Shown: positions 10,501 through 22,682, numbered from the stretch's first letter. The stretch is DNA of 64,000 nucleotides from Vandiemenella viatica (GCA_031002005.1 CM061921.1:171376935-171440934), one strand, 5' to 3'. Program-made: numbers and translations. The notes: generated by a model not told the origin, from the letters alone.

Positions 10501-10835
10501 CTACTTCGCCAACCTTGACCGGAGGGCACAAGAAAGTACTTTATAAGCGACTGGCAGAAGTGAAATCCCTCGAAAATTGTTTGGATCGGTCCTGTCTCCT
10601 TTTTTATGTAGCGGGTGAATTAATGCAATTTTCCAATCTGCAGGTATGACTTCGGTCTCCCATATATTTGAAATAATAGCATGCAGCCGTTCAGTCAGTA
10701 GTTCGCCCCCGATCTTGAGCATCTCGCCTATTACTCCGTCTTCCCCTGGTGCTTTGTTATTTTTCAACTGAAGTATGATATTTCGGATCTCACCCAGTGT
10801 TGGTGAAGCTGAGTCATGGTTTGGGGAGGGTAACT
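10501..10835 (-). pseudogene. N-terminal part of the RTE-like RT (frameshifted)
   Basis: Reads KNNKAPGEDGVIGEMLKIGG, WKIALIHPLHKKGDRTDP and NNFRGISLLPVAYKVL, the standard first blocks of a LINE RT. A small indel at about 10500 separates it from the long frame that follows. Upstream lies TLGEIRNIILQL, then the element is truncated. Confidence 0.8.
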
Positions 10836-10945
10836 GGAAATTATTAATTAATATTATTATATTTTAATTAACTAATTAATATCATATTTATAATTAATTA
10901 TATTTTAATAAATTATAATTTAATTAATTAATATATATATAACAA
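10836..10945. repeat. AT-only low-complexity tract
   Basis: About 110 bp made almost wholly of A and T, with TTAATTAA-type motifs. It directly abuts the truncated 5' end of the RTE-like LINE. Confidence 0.85.
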
Positions 10946-12289
10946 CACTAATAATAATTTTCAAACTACTTCATCTGAAATTTTATAACATTTTTCTTGT
11001 AAAAGTTTTCTGTTTACACCAAGCATACACAGACAGTTTAGAAACTTTAGATGGTTCTCTAGGATATTTCCGTCTCATTTAGCACTTTCGTGTGGTCTAG
11101 TTATCCAAGATTTTCTGTTTTCATACCCTTGTCCTTCCATAGTTTATGCCATAGTGCGACTTAATAATCCATAAAAATTGAGTTGTAGCATTAGCAGAAA
11201 CTTCGTGATTTTTTTTTTAATCAACCAATGACTTACTTAATCTTTAGTTGGGATGTAGCTAGGGATTTCAATCCAGCAATGCGGGATTGCGCATCATTTC
11301 GCAGTCTGGCCGATCCAGTACCTAATTAAGTGGATCCAAAATCCGTAAAATAGGGTGAAAACATGTTTTAGTCTTCATCACCTTATCTCCCTGTCGTCAC
11401 TTTCCGGTCCGACTCGTTCTCTACCAGGTTGTATCCTGTAAGGGAACCAAATATATCCCCGAAACATAGTGTAAACGCAAAGTGAATATACGCGTCTGGC
11501 TAGCTGCACAGCGTGCGCTGTAAGAAGATACGGTATGTGCTGAGGCAAGCACACGCGCTGGCCGGCAGCTACACGCAGTCAGTGTGCCTCGGGATTGTGA
11601 ATGTAACACATCGATGTAGCGAGTGTTTAGTGATTTACTACCAACATTATCGCTTTGTACCCCATTTCGGCAATAGGAGTCTAAATTCACTAGTTGACTG
11701 CCTTATGAAGTTTGTATAAGCATAGCAGCAAAATGAAATTGAAAATAGTTAATGAAAATTAAAAGTATTTTAGAACAGTCACAAACGTTACCAAAAGAAA
11801 TCTTACAAAGAACACAGTTTGCTATCCAACAAGTAGAAAATCTAACCAAAAACTCAGTCAGCTGATCGCAAAGTTTGTTAACAAACAATAGCTAAAATAG
11901 TAATAGATTGAAAACATATACATAAAAACACACAAAAATACAAATATAAAACTTAAAATTACCCTGACTGAAATTCACAATACTTCACATGCAAGATGTA
12001 GACAAACAAGAAAAAGACAAGGATTGAAAAATTGTCACATGCATAGTGTAAACAAAGTAAGATACTCTTTGGAATGTACTCGTAATCTTTGTTAGCAGGT
12101 ATGAAAACAGTAAATGTTTACACTAGTGAAATAAAAATGACAACATTGAAGTATTCGTTGCATATAGTATCAAAAAAAGAATACGCCTAGTATAATCAGG
12201 CTTATGGTGAATTTACTGTGATTGTAACAAATGAAATGCTTATTAAGCTCAAGTCAACTATTGCGAAGAGGTGTGGTACCACTGCGTTA
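10946..12289. other. No gene seen
   Basis: Non-coding. A T-run lies at 11210-11219. The stretch 11255-11340 holds short inverted GGGATT/AATCC motifs that resemble a transposon end, without a partner. Short open frames at 11421-11720 overlap on both strands and show no known motif. Confidence 0.4.
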
Positions 12290-12844
12290 TTAAAAATTGA
12301 GGTGAAAAAAACGCGGCAGCGATAGAAAAGATTTGTTCTCGGCAGAATTCAGATTTCGATATAATCTGAAGTCAGAACGGCCCGCAATGAAAGTAGAATG
12401 ACTTTTTAAGAAAGGTTCTTTGTAGTAATTGCGCGAAGCTACAAACAGAAATGTACTTATCTTTAAGTATCGCGTAAACGAAAAATGTTGTTGAAGTTCT
12501 GCGACGAGCAGTTGCAGCAGGAAATAGGCGCTACTACGCGTCGATCGTTCAGCGTCACTGGGTCCGGACGTCGTATCAGAAACGTCAACAGCGCTCGGAA
12601 GATGCTGAAGGACCCAGGTATCGATGTTGTAGAAGGTTGTAGTAGATGGCTGTGGCACTGGATCTCGTAGCAGCGGATGTCGCGGCAAAGGTGTTGCCCG
12701 TCGTTGTTGTCGCGAAACTGCAGACTCGGTTGAAGATCTCGTCGAAAGTAGTTCATAGATATTGAAGAAATGCGCCGGCAGACTCGAATGGTCAGAAAAT
12801 TCTGTGTGAATTTTATTCCCACCTGGTCGGCATGTGAGGAACAA
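12290..12844 (-). CDS. Unrecognised 184-codon open frame
   Basis: The longest frame in a locally GC-richer block. It is rich in Ser, Arg, Thr and Pro and shows no domain I recognise. There is no good ATG at its start (the first codon is TTG), and a second minus-strand frame overlaps it. A splice donor-like CGGTAAGT sits just upstream at 12848-12855, so this may be an intron or an untranslated part of a transcript. Doubtful as a protein gene. Confidence 0.2.
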   Translation of the reverse strand: MFLTCRPGGNKIHTEFSDHSSLPAHFFNIYELLSTRSSTESAVSRQQRRATPLPRHPLLRDPVPQPSTTTFYNIDTWVLQHLPSAVDVSDTTSGPSDAERSTRSSAYFLLQLLVAELQQHFSFTRYLKISTFLFVASRNYYKEPFLKSHSTFIAGRSDFRLYRNLNSAENKSFLSLPRFFHLNF

Positions 12845-12853
12845 AAAACTTAC

Positions 12854-13257
12854 CGTTTGCCGAAATGTTGCGGTCGACAGTTAGGTATTTGATCATAGTC
12901 CGTGAGTTTGAAGCAACAGTCATAAACTGAAATATAGATCAGACAAATGTTGCAGAAGATAAGTTTGCATGATCGTAAAATCCGATTGTAGCTAGACCAA
13001 CCTCACGCCCTCACAGCTACTTTGCTACATGAGGTATTTAAAGTTACTTTCACCCATTATTGCAAAAATCAACCGTTTCCGCGCAAGTTTATGATCTGCC
13101 ACGCCACGAGTCCAAACTAGCTATTGTTCTACATAGCTGGTATTGCACAACTAGACTGCTGCTTTAAGACTCGGGAGAGGCAAGGTTCTGGAGGGGGTAT
13201 TTATAGCATCTTTGCTGTTTGCGCCTGGGAACCAAATTTTCCGGAAGTTCCCACGAA
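12854..13257 (-). promoter_or_regulatory. Possible minus-strand promoter and first exon
   Basis: On the minus strand CTATAAATA lies at 13206-13198, preceded by a cluster of TTC/GAA blocks at 13257-13239. Downstream an ATG at 12923 opens 23 codons (MTVASNSRTMIKYL and onward) that run to the donor-like CGGTAAGT at 12855-12848. The order (TATA, leader, short coding exon, donor) is what a real 5' end would show, but each part is short and could be chance. Confidence 0.25.
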
Positions 13258-15674
13258 TTGTATCAGAAAACTGATAAGTTTCTGACGATATTCCGCCATA
13301 CAATTTTGACCTGGGCAACAAAAATAATCCATTTTCTCTAAAATTTTGGTAGTTGCAAGATATCATTACAAACGTCAAATTAGGTTATTATAAATGTTTT
13401 TGTAACTTTAATAGTTTCGCCAGAAAAGAGTCATTTAGATGTGATTGCCATAACTTTCGAAATATTACTTCTATCAAGCTGAAACAAATTTCATTCTATT
13501 CTCCTATTGCTCCTTTATCATCTGATATCAAATAAAGTGTTTTACCTAATTTTGAAAGTTGGATAAAGTTCGAAAACAAAATTTGACTACTTAAATTATT
13601 CAAAGTATCGACTTGAAAATAGCTCCAAACAAATTTCCATATTGAAAAACGGTTTCTGCAAAAATGTGGAATCTCTAAGTATATTCCCTGAATTATTACG
13701 AATTTTAGAAATATCATTCCTCCCGAATGCGGTCCGATTCCGAGCTACACGGTCCAAGCGTTTCTGGCGCCAAAACCTATTTCACTTTATTACAATTAAA
13801 TGCTTTAATATTTAAAAATAAAAATTGCTGAAAAATCTTTATATTTAAATAAACTTAAGTCTGAACATAATTTCTTTTCATGAATTCCCGAATAGGACTG
13901 AAATATTTAACTTTTTCATGAAGCACATGTCTTGTTATACCAAATTATATTTAAAAACCAATCTTTAACATTCATGAAACTTTCCAAAATTTTAATACGT
14001 TGTTACAACCAGAATTTCTATATATTAATTGACTTCTTAACTATTTTCAAACAACTGAATACTTCGATTTTAGAGTGAAAAATTACGTGACAAAATTCTT
14101 TGCCGGAAAATCACTTTTAAACATATTTATTCTCTAAGAAAGATTTTCTAACATCAAGCTTTCTCATCTTCTGGCTATTTATTTACCTAAACATCATTTG
14201 AACTAATAAAATATACTGATTTTGCAAATTGACACGAAAGACAAATATTACAAGTCCAAATCTGAGGTTAAGTTTCTCAACAGCTGTTTAAATGAATTTA
14301 ACTGTTGAATTTACTGTTCATACTTGAATTAATGCTTATGTAGGACATATTACTTGGAATTATTATCAAAATTAACTGTAAAAATTGTTTTAAAATGATG
14401 GTACCATATACTTCAATTGAACTCGCTATTTTGGAAACTAATTTCGTTATGCGAAATTCTAAGATATGTTACATGCCCCCCAAAGATTGAAGTTATTTTC
14501 CCGAGAAAACTGACTGAAAACTTAAGAAATTTAGGTAGAGCAAAAACTAAAATCTCCTATCCTATCTACCTCGTGTGGTCTGCCCATTCATACCTTATTT
14601 CACTCTCTGTCAATTATACTTATGTCAAAATTATTATGTTTTGCATTTACCAAAATGGTATCAAAATCACAAAAAAAACAAAGACATGAGAATATCAAAA
14701 TATTAATGAACATAAAATCTACTACAATTGTTTTCATTTGTCTGCATAGAAAAGAAATATTTTGTTTTTAATTGTTTACATTTTGACATAAATGTTCATT
14801 TTTCTGCAATAAGTGTTCCTTCAACAAATGTGTTTTAATGTCGTCCGTGATCATAAGTAAATAAATACACTTTTACTTTAAGAACTCCAGTTTGTTATTG
14901 TTGTGTGCATTACTGTAATTTGAGGTGTGTCGTCCTACTGCAAAATTAACTCCCAGATCGTACACATAAAAACGATAGGCTACAATTAGAGTTGTTTCTG
15001 AGGAGCAAGTAGAAACAATACAAAATGAAGGTTACAACTATTGATAGCTATTTCAAAACTTAGTGAATAATTGATGTGTTAAATGTTTTTGTCATAAACT
15101 GTACTTCATTGCATTTGAGATATCTTTTTCAAAAAGTGGATTTCAATTTCCTAATTCTGCTAATTCTATAAGATCTATGATAACAAAGTTTTCAAATACC
15201 GTAAAAGTTGACATAATTGTTCAGTTTGAATATTTCAAGAAACAATGACAAAAATTTTATCAGTGGACGTCCCAAAAAATCACCTATATTTGAACTTTAA
15301 GGTGGGACCACATGCTTGCTAAACCTCGTCAAGCCATCACAAATTGAAACGTGTGGATAGGGTGTTTGACTTGGTATGTGTAGGCTTGCTAGCACTCGTG
15401 GCTGATCCGATCGTGTGTCGGTTTTTTGGCGCAAATCAAAGAAAGTTTGCAACAAGCGATTGCGTAGCGTCTACACGTTTCTGCGGACTTGGTATCGTTT
15501 GCGCACTGACAGCGGACAAACGTGCGTTCCTGTTTGTTGTGATAAAAGTGATGCAGGAAAAATGAGTAACTGGTTCAACAACGATATTTCGCATTCCTCG
15601 AATGCTAATATTCAAAATCAGCATATCTCTTCCGGTGGAAGTTATCAAGATGGCTCATATAGAAGCGTGATCAC
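13258..15674. other. No gene seen
   Basis: Long AT-rich non-coding stretch. A GC-richer block at 15300-15670 contains short overlapping frames (for example 15415-15690, which reads NNDISHSSNANIQNQHISS) and begins with GGTGGGACCACATGC, which might be a DNA-transposon end. I cannot assign it. Confidence 0.4.
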
Positions 15675-15930
15675 CGAGCGTGGTGGGTGAGAGGTTAACG
15701 TTCTGGCCTCGCATTCGGCAGGACGCTTGTTTGAATCCTCATCCGGTCATTAAGATTTGGGTTTTCCATGATTCCTCCAAATCACTCCAGGCGAATGCCG
15801 GGATGCTTCCTTCAGAAAAAGGCCAAGTCCGAATTCTTTCCCGTTCCTTGTCCCATATCCTTTCCCGCCTCTGATGACCACTTTGTTGACAAGGCGGAAA
15901 GCCATATGCAAAATAAAAAAATCATAAAGT
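15675..15930 (+). mobile_element. SINE family A, tRNA-headed
   Basis: Starts with a pol III A-box-like GTGGTGGGTGAGAGGTTAAC and has a B-box-like GTTTGAATCCTC. Then comes the family body: GATTTGGGTTTTCCATGATT, CCAAATCACTCCAGGCGAAT and CCGAATTCTTTCCCGTTCC. It ends in an A-rich tail near 15920. Other copies are at 32713-32958, 33985-34205 and 61835-62045. It codes for nothing and is moved by a partner LINE. Confidence 0.8.
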
Positions 15931-16890
15931 AGCTCATTATAGTTATTTTCCATAAATTCTCTACAATCAAAAAATAGTTGATATATACATTATAATACTG
16001 TTAAAACAATAATTATTATTCAATTTTAATTATAAAACAATAATTCCATATAGGCCCCTAACTATAGACTAATAAATGAAATACATATATGAAACTATAT
16101 ACTAAACATCGTTACATGAATGAAATTATACCTGGAACGGTTTCTATGGATTTTTGACATCCAACATCTTCTTTGCCGTCTTTCTCGTTGCATTTTCATT
16201 TTCGTTTAAATTTTTATGATAAAGCAAAAAGTTATGGCCAACACAACATCTACTTCCGTCATGCTTTCTTATCCAAAATATACAAGCGCACTCGCAAGCA
16301 TGTGTCTGTCAATGTTCAGCTCCCCACAGTTAACCAAGCGTTTGTAGAGGTTTGGAGTTTTCGGCAAGTGCCAAGTGTGTGGACCCGGAGGTATGATCAC
16401 CTCAAAGAATATCAGCTTGGACCACGAAGGCCTGGACGCCACAATTGAAGCACAAAGTGTGACCTTAACACTGGATCATCCACATACTGAGGTGATTCCC
16501 AGATATAATGATCTCAAAAAAGTGCAGAACGTTGTTAAGTTTTACATAAAGTTTTTATTTATAATCATTTCTATCAAACCAACGAACGAGATGGTAGAAA
16601 GGGCTTTCCCAGTTGCGCGCTATATATGTAATTCTTTGCAAATAAAGTGTTAGTTTCAGTGCTTATTAGATACATAGATTATTTTTCAAACTGACGTAAT
16701 TTAATGTGATATATATAATGAGATCTAAAACTAAATACTTACTATAATTGATTATTTACTAAATAACTATAGTTACATTTTTAAAAAAACACGTAAAAGC
16801 TCAATGTATAATCCTAAAACACTGCTCCAGAGAAGCTATCAAGGAATTTAAATAATTTATAAAAATAGATCCCTTTCAAAAATCGTATAG
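15931..16890. other. No gene seen
   Basis: AT-rich non-coding DNA. Two open frames at 16173-16653 overlap with no recognised motif. It may contain the 3' end of the hAT relic that follows on the minus strand, but no terminal repeat was identified. Confidence 0.4.
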
Positions 16891-16899
16891 AGACTCAGC

Positions 16900-18160
16900 A
16901 GGGTGATTGGAACGACATTGTTGAACAGATACAAAGCGCAGGACTTTCAAATCGGTTCCAATGGCAGCGGCAGTTCTAGTAGATGTGTTTAAAATATTTT
17001 AGTTCTCCATGTCCGCGTTGCTGCAATGATCATTTATGACAGAGATTACTCCCATGTCGATCATCTTTGATTGTAACGCAGTGGCAACTGGTTCCGATAA
17101 TCCTGAGTATTCGCTCCAATGCATATAATGAATTCTGACTTAGTAGCAGCGCACTATAACTGGTAAGCACCTTTCCTCTCCGCATCATTCCCTTCCCTGG
17201 AAACATTCGAAAGTCCATTGATAATGTCGTCAAAATTCTCCATGTAAATAGTACAATACGTATATTGTTGAGACCAGTGGGTCTTGTATAAAACTGAAAT
17301 ATTTTGCACGTACTTTCTCAGTAAAAAGTTTCTCGTTAAAAGTTCATGATGTACTCTGTGGTTCTAATTGTGTTCCGTATTTCTGTGATTTTATTTAAAT
17401 TAGTTACAACCAGGTTAAGTCTGTGGCTTTCACAGTGAAAATACAATGCTTTTTTATATCTCTCTTTAAAAATAATTTGAACCCCACCAATACCACCCAC
17501 AAATGTAGAACACCCTTCATATCGTTGGCTAACACACCTGTCAGGCCCATGTCCATCGTTTTCTAAAAACCTGATGCTATAATTTGTCATTCAACTTCAT
17601 CAGTTCTACGAATCCGAGAAATTTTTTGAGGATTGTATTTTTATCTTTGTCAGTAAAACTATTTTTATGGAAAGCTGTTCTTTCCCAGCTATATCACATG
17701 ACTCATCTACCAAAACAATATAAGCACAAGCCTTCTTTGCTGCCTGCACAATTTCACTTTTAATGACCAAGACGCACAGGTCAATGATTTCGTTTTGAAC
17801 CTGTGGGGAGATATACATCACATTTTTTCTAACCTTTTCAAAATGCCGTTTCAAAACTAGAATACTTGATTCAATTTTTAGTTTCAGCAGGTATTCAAGA
17901 ACACCCTGAACACCGTTTACTGCTTAAAGGCAAGTCATTTGTATGGTGTACCACAGAAAATAATCGAAGATATTTTAGATGATACCATTTAACGATTGTC
18001 TTCTGCTTCCTTCTGGTGAGCAGTATTTATCATTACAGCGACCGGTATTTTATCCAAGAAGTTCTTAACATCATTAGCTGCTCATTGATGATAATGTGAT
18101 GAAGCATGTTTTACAATATTCATGGATATTTTTAAAGTGACAGAAAGTTCAAGTAATAAA
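16900..18160 (-). pseudogene. hAT transposase relic, ZMYM1-like
   Basis: Minus-strand peptides from N to C: NDVKNFLDKIPVAVMIN (about 18070), SPQVQNEIIDLCVLVI (about 17800), AYIVLVDESCDIAGKEQLSI (catalytic-domain segment D-E-S-x-D, about 17720), then RYEGCSTFVGGIGGVQ and ALYFHCESHRLNLVVTN (the conserved H-C-x-x-H-x-L-N-L block, about 17520-17400). Stops and frameshifts separate them. A weaker C-terminal region may reach 16900. This is the same broad family as the element at 22683-28966 but a different copy. Terminal repeats were not found. Confidence 0.7.
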
Positions 18161-19590
18161 TTAATTAGAATATACTAGCAGAGGCATGTAAGTCTGCAAG
18201 CAACAATGATTAAATTTTTATTTGAAATTAGTGATTTTAGCATCTACAGAAAATTTATTTTCAGGAAGGTACCCAGCAGCGTTTTAGCATCTCTCTCCAA
18301 CATCATTGTACTTAATTCATAAGATTGAAGTTAATGTGAAGCTGGGCACCTGGTACAATTATACTGTAAATTCAAGAGTAATAAATATATAGTCACAAAT
18401 TAGATCTTACACTATCGACTTTTTCACAATCGCTTGATGGCAATAAAAATAAATAAAAAACAAACGAACGCAGCTAATTATAGTTATTAAATAAAAGTAG
18501 TACTTTTTTTAGGTACTGTATGTAATTCTACAGTATATTAGAAGCCATCGTTAGCCTTACGGAAAATACAAATAAAAAATTATTAAAAACTTTCTTATAT
18601 CTGTTATAAAAAATAGATTAGCGCGCGGTCCAGTGATGTCACAGTATAAACGATTCGATGCGTTGTGTGCGGGTCGAGTCAGCTTGCAATCTATTTGTAT
18701 TTAGGCACGCGGCAAAGGCCCCCCACTACTTGGTTAAGACGAGGGTGTCTTTGTTCGAATTGGCACTCGCGGCACAGCGACAGTTTGTTGCCATGGATAA
18801 CGAAAACTGTCGTCAATTAATACAATTGTAGGGTGCCAAAATTTTGTGTAATAGTACATGTGTGGCCTAATCAGATTCAGATCCATCACCACCACAATCA
18901 TCACTTGAAACTCCAATCAATGAATCTATAAGTCGCCAAATGACAGGATCAACATAATACCTTTTATCTAAGTAAGGCGTAAGTTCTCGTTAAGAATACC
19001 AACAGAAAGTTGAATAACAATAAAAAAAATTAGTATAAAATGGGTGCTATTACCATATCTTTGACCATTCTTTCAGAGCTTCGCACAATGCGTCAAAAAC
19101 ATCTGAAACTGTTCAAGAAAATGATTTTTTTGATACTCGAAAAAGGTAATGCGGGCTAGTACACGAGTCTCAAATTGCTAGAAATTTTGAAATCACAGCG
19201 TTTATCAGTAATTGAAATGCTTCCCGAAATGAAGTGCACTGGCTCAATTAATGAATTTAGAATCTCTACCATTGTCACTCTCGTGAAAATTGTTTATTGT
19301 ATTAATAACCCTAAGTAACAAAAAAAATCGTTATGTTTTGGCCTCAAACGTTTGTGGATCGATTTCGATGGTAATAAAGTCGTGGTGTAAAATATAGTGC
19401 AATGAGTACATTTTTTATTTAATAATGCATATATTTTCAATTTTCTAAGAAATGATTTTTCAGCTTGATAAGGTACAAAGCCGACTTATTCGTGTTTTTC
19501 TTTTAACCTGTAAAGTTTATAAATTTTTATTTGTATTGTTAAAAACATGTATTTATGTAGCAGTTTAGCAGAGAAGACGAGAAATATTTT
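18161..19590. other. No gene seen
   Basis: AT-rich. A GC-richer patch at 18620-18800 (containing GGCAAAGGCCCCCCACTAC) could be the outer end of the hAT relic to the left, as G/C runs are common near ends of this hAT group. This is not proved. Confidence 0.35.
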
Positions 19591-19595
19591 GTCAA

Positions 19596-20330
19596 TTGTT
19601 TAAATGTTTTGTAAAAAAATGTACCAAACTATTACACGAAGAAAATTATAGCCATAATGAACGACGCACAATTTTGAATGTTCGCCAAGTTGCATGCCTC
19701 CATAAAAAACAGATTGCCGAATTTAAAGGGGATTTTCAGCGGTCATTAAAACAACAAATTTCAGAATTTAAATTGGAAGTGAACAGACATTTTGATATAC
19801 AACCTGCCAGGTTAGCAAACAAGTTGGACGCAACGAATGTAGTTGCCACTTCAGATCCAAGGCAGTACAACTTATCTGTGGAGGAGGAGATAGGACAAGA
19901 GAAACTCACTAATTATAGAACTATAGACAATTTAAAATCATACATGTAAACTGAAATGGGAACTGATGCCAATTTACCGATCAAAGCCATTTTCCGAGAA
20001 TTATTCCCTGTTGAGACGATAATTTTAAAACAACATTTCAAATTGGGGAAGACGATTGGTTTTGGGGAAGAATTTAAAGATCGAGGGTACATGAACTGAG
20101 TGAAGACAACAAGAAACCTCCGAACGTGGCAAGAGCTGCCAAATTCCGAGAAAGATAGTGAACAGATCCTTATCAATGGAGGGCCCCTCACAGTTATGTG
20201 CCGTCAGAACATCATATTTGGAAACAAGGAAAGATGAATTGGAATTTACAAATATGGGTTGTACACTATTGCGATATACGAACAAGAAATCAGTTACCTT
20301 GTACAGAGCCATATTGAATTCAAGGAATTA
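19596..20330 (+). pseudogene. Unrecognised coding-like stretch
   Basis: An open frame of 117 codons (19596-19949; Lys/Glu/Gln-rich, with IAEFKGDFQRSLKQQISEFK suggesting a short coiled coil). After one stop it is continued in the same sense by AIFRELFPVETIILKQHFKL, KTIGFGEEFKD and TWQELPNSEKDSEQILI. Continuity across stops suggests a decayed gene and not chance, but I do not recognise the family. It ends just before the foldback element at 20370. Confidence 0.35.
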
Positions 20331-20401
20331 GCAGAAAATACAAACGTTTTTCCAGTTGTAAATGAAAACACCGTCTATTAGCAACTGGTTTTATTCATAT
20401 A

Positions 20402-20450
20402 GGCTCAGACGCGTTTCGCCCTTGTGGAATGGGTCATCGTCAGTTAGACT
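20402..20450 (-). ncRNA. Hammerhead ribozyme-like motif, left arm
   Basis: Minus strand: CTGACGA at 20443-20437, a stem II hairpin closed by CCC/GGG, GAAA at 20417-20414, a very short stem III (CGCG) and GTC at 20410-20408. This is the type I layout with minimal stem III known from PLEs. Stem I is weakened here: one side reads CTAA where the other copy reads CTCA against TGAG. Confidence 0.55.
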
Positions 20451-20850
20451 TATGGTTGAGGCAGTTACATAGTGGTCAGTAATAGCTCCATTTGCACTTT
20501 TTTGTGACCAGAACTGTAGTTATGGTTCCACATAACTATGAGAATAGCTACTGTTACCATTTTTTTTGGAGGTAAGCAGTGGTATGGTTACCTTACAAAA
20601 AAAAAAGGTAACAGTAGCTATTCTCATGGTTATGTGGAACCATAACTACAGTTCTGGTCACAAAAAAGTGCAAATTCAGCTATTCCTGACCACCATGGCA
20701 GTTACAAGCAGTGGTATGGTTACCTTACCAAAAAAAAAAAAAGGTAACAGTAGCTATTCTCATAGTTATGTGGAACCATAACTACAGTTCTGGTCACAAA
20801 AAAGTGCAAATTCAGCTATTCCTGACCACCATGTAACTGCCTCAACCATA

Positions 20851-20897
20851 AGTCTCACTGACGATGCCCCATTCCACAAGGGCGAAACTCGTCTGAG
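20851..20897 (+). ncRNA. Hammerhead ribozyme-like motif, right arm
   Basis: Plus strand: stem I side CTCA (20854-20857), CTGACGA (20858-20864), stem II GCCC/GGGC around a 10-nt loop, GAAA (20884-20887), then GTC (20891-20893) and TGAG (20894-20897), which pairs with CTCA. The stem III bases read CTCG in place of CGCG, so this copy is also imperfect. The two arms complement each other in suggesting one intact ancestor. Confidence 0.6.
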
Positions 20898-20939
20898 CCT
20901 ATATGGATAGAACCAGTTGCTAATAGACGGTATTTTTAT

Positions 20940-21855
20940 TTATAATTGTGTAACAAGCAACTGTGGAAGGATGGCCAATATACCATATATTTTTCCAGTT
21001 TTCTATCGTAAAAACAGACCTTGGATACGTGGAAAAAACTCTAGATTTTTTTAAAATGTAAATGTAAGAACTTGTTCAACAAATAAGATAAATAATGTTA
21101 GTATAGCATAAACATAGTAAGAGATAAATTCCTAAAGAAAATACAGCTTTTACCGGGAATCATACAAAAATTATTTAGTTTCAATCATGGAACCGATTGA
21201 AAACATCACGAATCATCTGTTGAGTTTCAAGTTTTTTTATTTAAAGAGGATACATAGCATCAGAAATTCAACGAATATACTAGTATATTCTTCTGGGCAA
21301 TATTTAAGAGATTAACAATTAAATGAAAAGTTTCACTAGTCCACTCCAGTGACAGAAGAATAGGCATTAGTTTGGCTGAATAATGGCTGTATTTGGATGT
21401 CGAGTAGTACCAAAAATTTAAAATCATGTGCAGAGGGAAGTAACTATCAAATAACGCAAGCTAGAAAGAATAATATTCACAAGTGTCTAGTATTAACAAT
21501 GGAGTTTAATATATAACGTTAATTTTGATTGTAAGGCCGATTTTTTATTTCTTTTAAATAGAGGTGAAGACATTTTTCGTATTTGTATACTCAGAATAAG
21601 AGCCACGAAGTCGTCGGAGATGTAGAGTGGTAGTACTGAAGAAGTAGATTTTGTCCCTGGCTGTAAGAAACAGAAACCAGAGGCCGTAAAAATGTATTTG
21701 TGCGCCATACAGGGCACTACCAATTTATATTTAAGTATGTGACATAATTACCCACATGATACTATGGTCCACCCCGAACAAGTTAGTTTTGATACAATTA
21801 AATCTATGGATTGAATGGTCTATCAAGAAATGACAAGCTGTTGAAGTTACACATA
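20940..21855. other. No gene seen
   Basis: AT-rich non-coding DNA between the foldback element and the RTE-like LINE. No motif noted. Confidence 0.5.
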
Positions 21856-21859
21856 TTAC

Positions 21860-22682
21860 GATATGGTAACAAGGTGGAGGAACGTAAGTGTTTGGGAGAA
21901 ACTGGAAGATTCCCGTTATAAGAAGTCACCCACTGCTTGCCATCGGCCTCCGAAAGGAGGGCGAAAGAGCGGGGAGTGGTCCAGGGCATCCTCTTGCCCT
22001 TAGGGTTGGAAATGGTCCCAAAGGCGGATGAATAAGAATGATCAACGGCATGAGGATGCAAAAGACAAAGGGAAACCACTGCATTAAAGACCCAAAGGGT
22101 ATCCTGAGTACATGTAATCCTCTCAAATTACATATATCATGGTGGCTTCTTCCTGGGCAAAATATTCAGGCGGTAAAAGAGACCCCCAATCGGATCTTCG
22201 TGTGGGGACTGCTCAGGGAAGAGTCATCAGAATGGATAGAAACATTCTACGAGTCGGAGCGTGGAATGTTAGAAGTCTGAACAGGGCAGGTAGGTTAGAA
22301 AATTTAAAAAGGGAGATGGAACAACTTGAGTTAGATGTTGTTGGGATTAGTGAGATTAAATAGAAGGACGCACAGGATTTCTGGTCTGGAGAACACAGTA
22401 TAATTAGCACGCAAGCTGTCAATGCTGTCACTAGTGTAGGATTTGTAATGAATAAAACAGTAGGGAAACGGGTGAGTTATTATTAACAGTATAGTGACAA
22501 GATCATTTTGATGAGGTTACTAACTAAGCCCGCCCCAACCACATTAGTACAAGTGTATATGCCAACATCGCAGGAAGATGACAGAGAAATAGAGAATATA
22601 TACGCCGAAATTGAAGAATTAATCCAATATGTGAAGGGGGAAGAATATCTAATAATCATGGGTGATCGGAATGCGATAGTAG
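21860..22682 (+). pseudogene. RTE-like LINE, 5' UTR and endonuclease N-part
   Basis: A GC-richer leader (21930-22240) precedes the endonuclease: RVGAWNVRSLNRAGRLENLK near 22250 (W-N-V-R), ELDVVGISEIK near 22325 (catalytic E, then W-to-stop), VQVYMPTSQEDDREIENIYA near 22550 and YLIIMGDRNAIV near 22645 (normally G-D-x-N-A). The reading continues after the hAT insertion at 28975 with EGKGGNTVGSFGLGERNERG. Stops at 22361 and 22484 show decay. Confidence 0.8.
22675..22682 (+). repeat. 8-bp target duplication, left (GATAGTAG)
   Basis: GATAGTAG directly precedes the hAT end CATTGGCGGATCC and is repeated exactly at 28967-28974 after the other end. Eight base pairs is the standard hAT duplication length. 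Confidence 0.92.

Larger units (their letters stand above)
9138..10835 (-). mobile_element. 5'-truncated RTE-like LINE
   Basis: A minus-strand RT element. Its 5' boundary is near 10835, where the AT-rich tract begins, and its 3' end is near 9138, marked by TAATAATAATAAT repeats as is usual for RTE-type tails. It contains the RT domain and a basic C-terminal segment but no endonuclease, which was lost by 5' truncation. Confidence 0.75.
20370..20931. mobile_element. Foldback element with hammerhead cores in both arms
   Basis: About 200-bp inverted arms (20370-20570 and 20730-20931), both ending at ACCGTCTATTAGCAACTGG. A partial third copy sits between them, so the right part is also a 132-bp direct repeat (units start near 20574 and 20706). 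Each outer arm has a hammerhead-like core. A-runs lie at each internal junction. It is non-coding. It resembles small ribozyme-bearing elements moved by PLEs more than a classic MITE. Confidence 0.7.

Noticed and set aside
11255..11345. hAT-like end with GGGATT/AATCC motifs
   Set aside because: No matching opposite end, no duplication and no transposase nearby.
13239..13257. Heat-shock element
   Set aside because: TTC and GAA blocks are present but the spacing (one and four bases in places) does not fit the regular two-base spacing of heat-shock factor sites.
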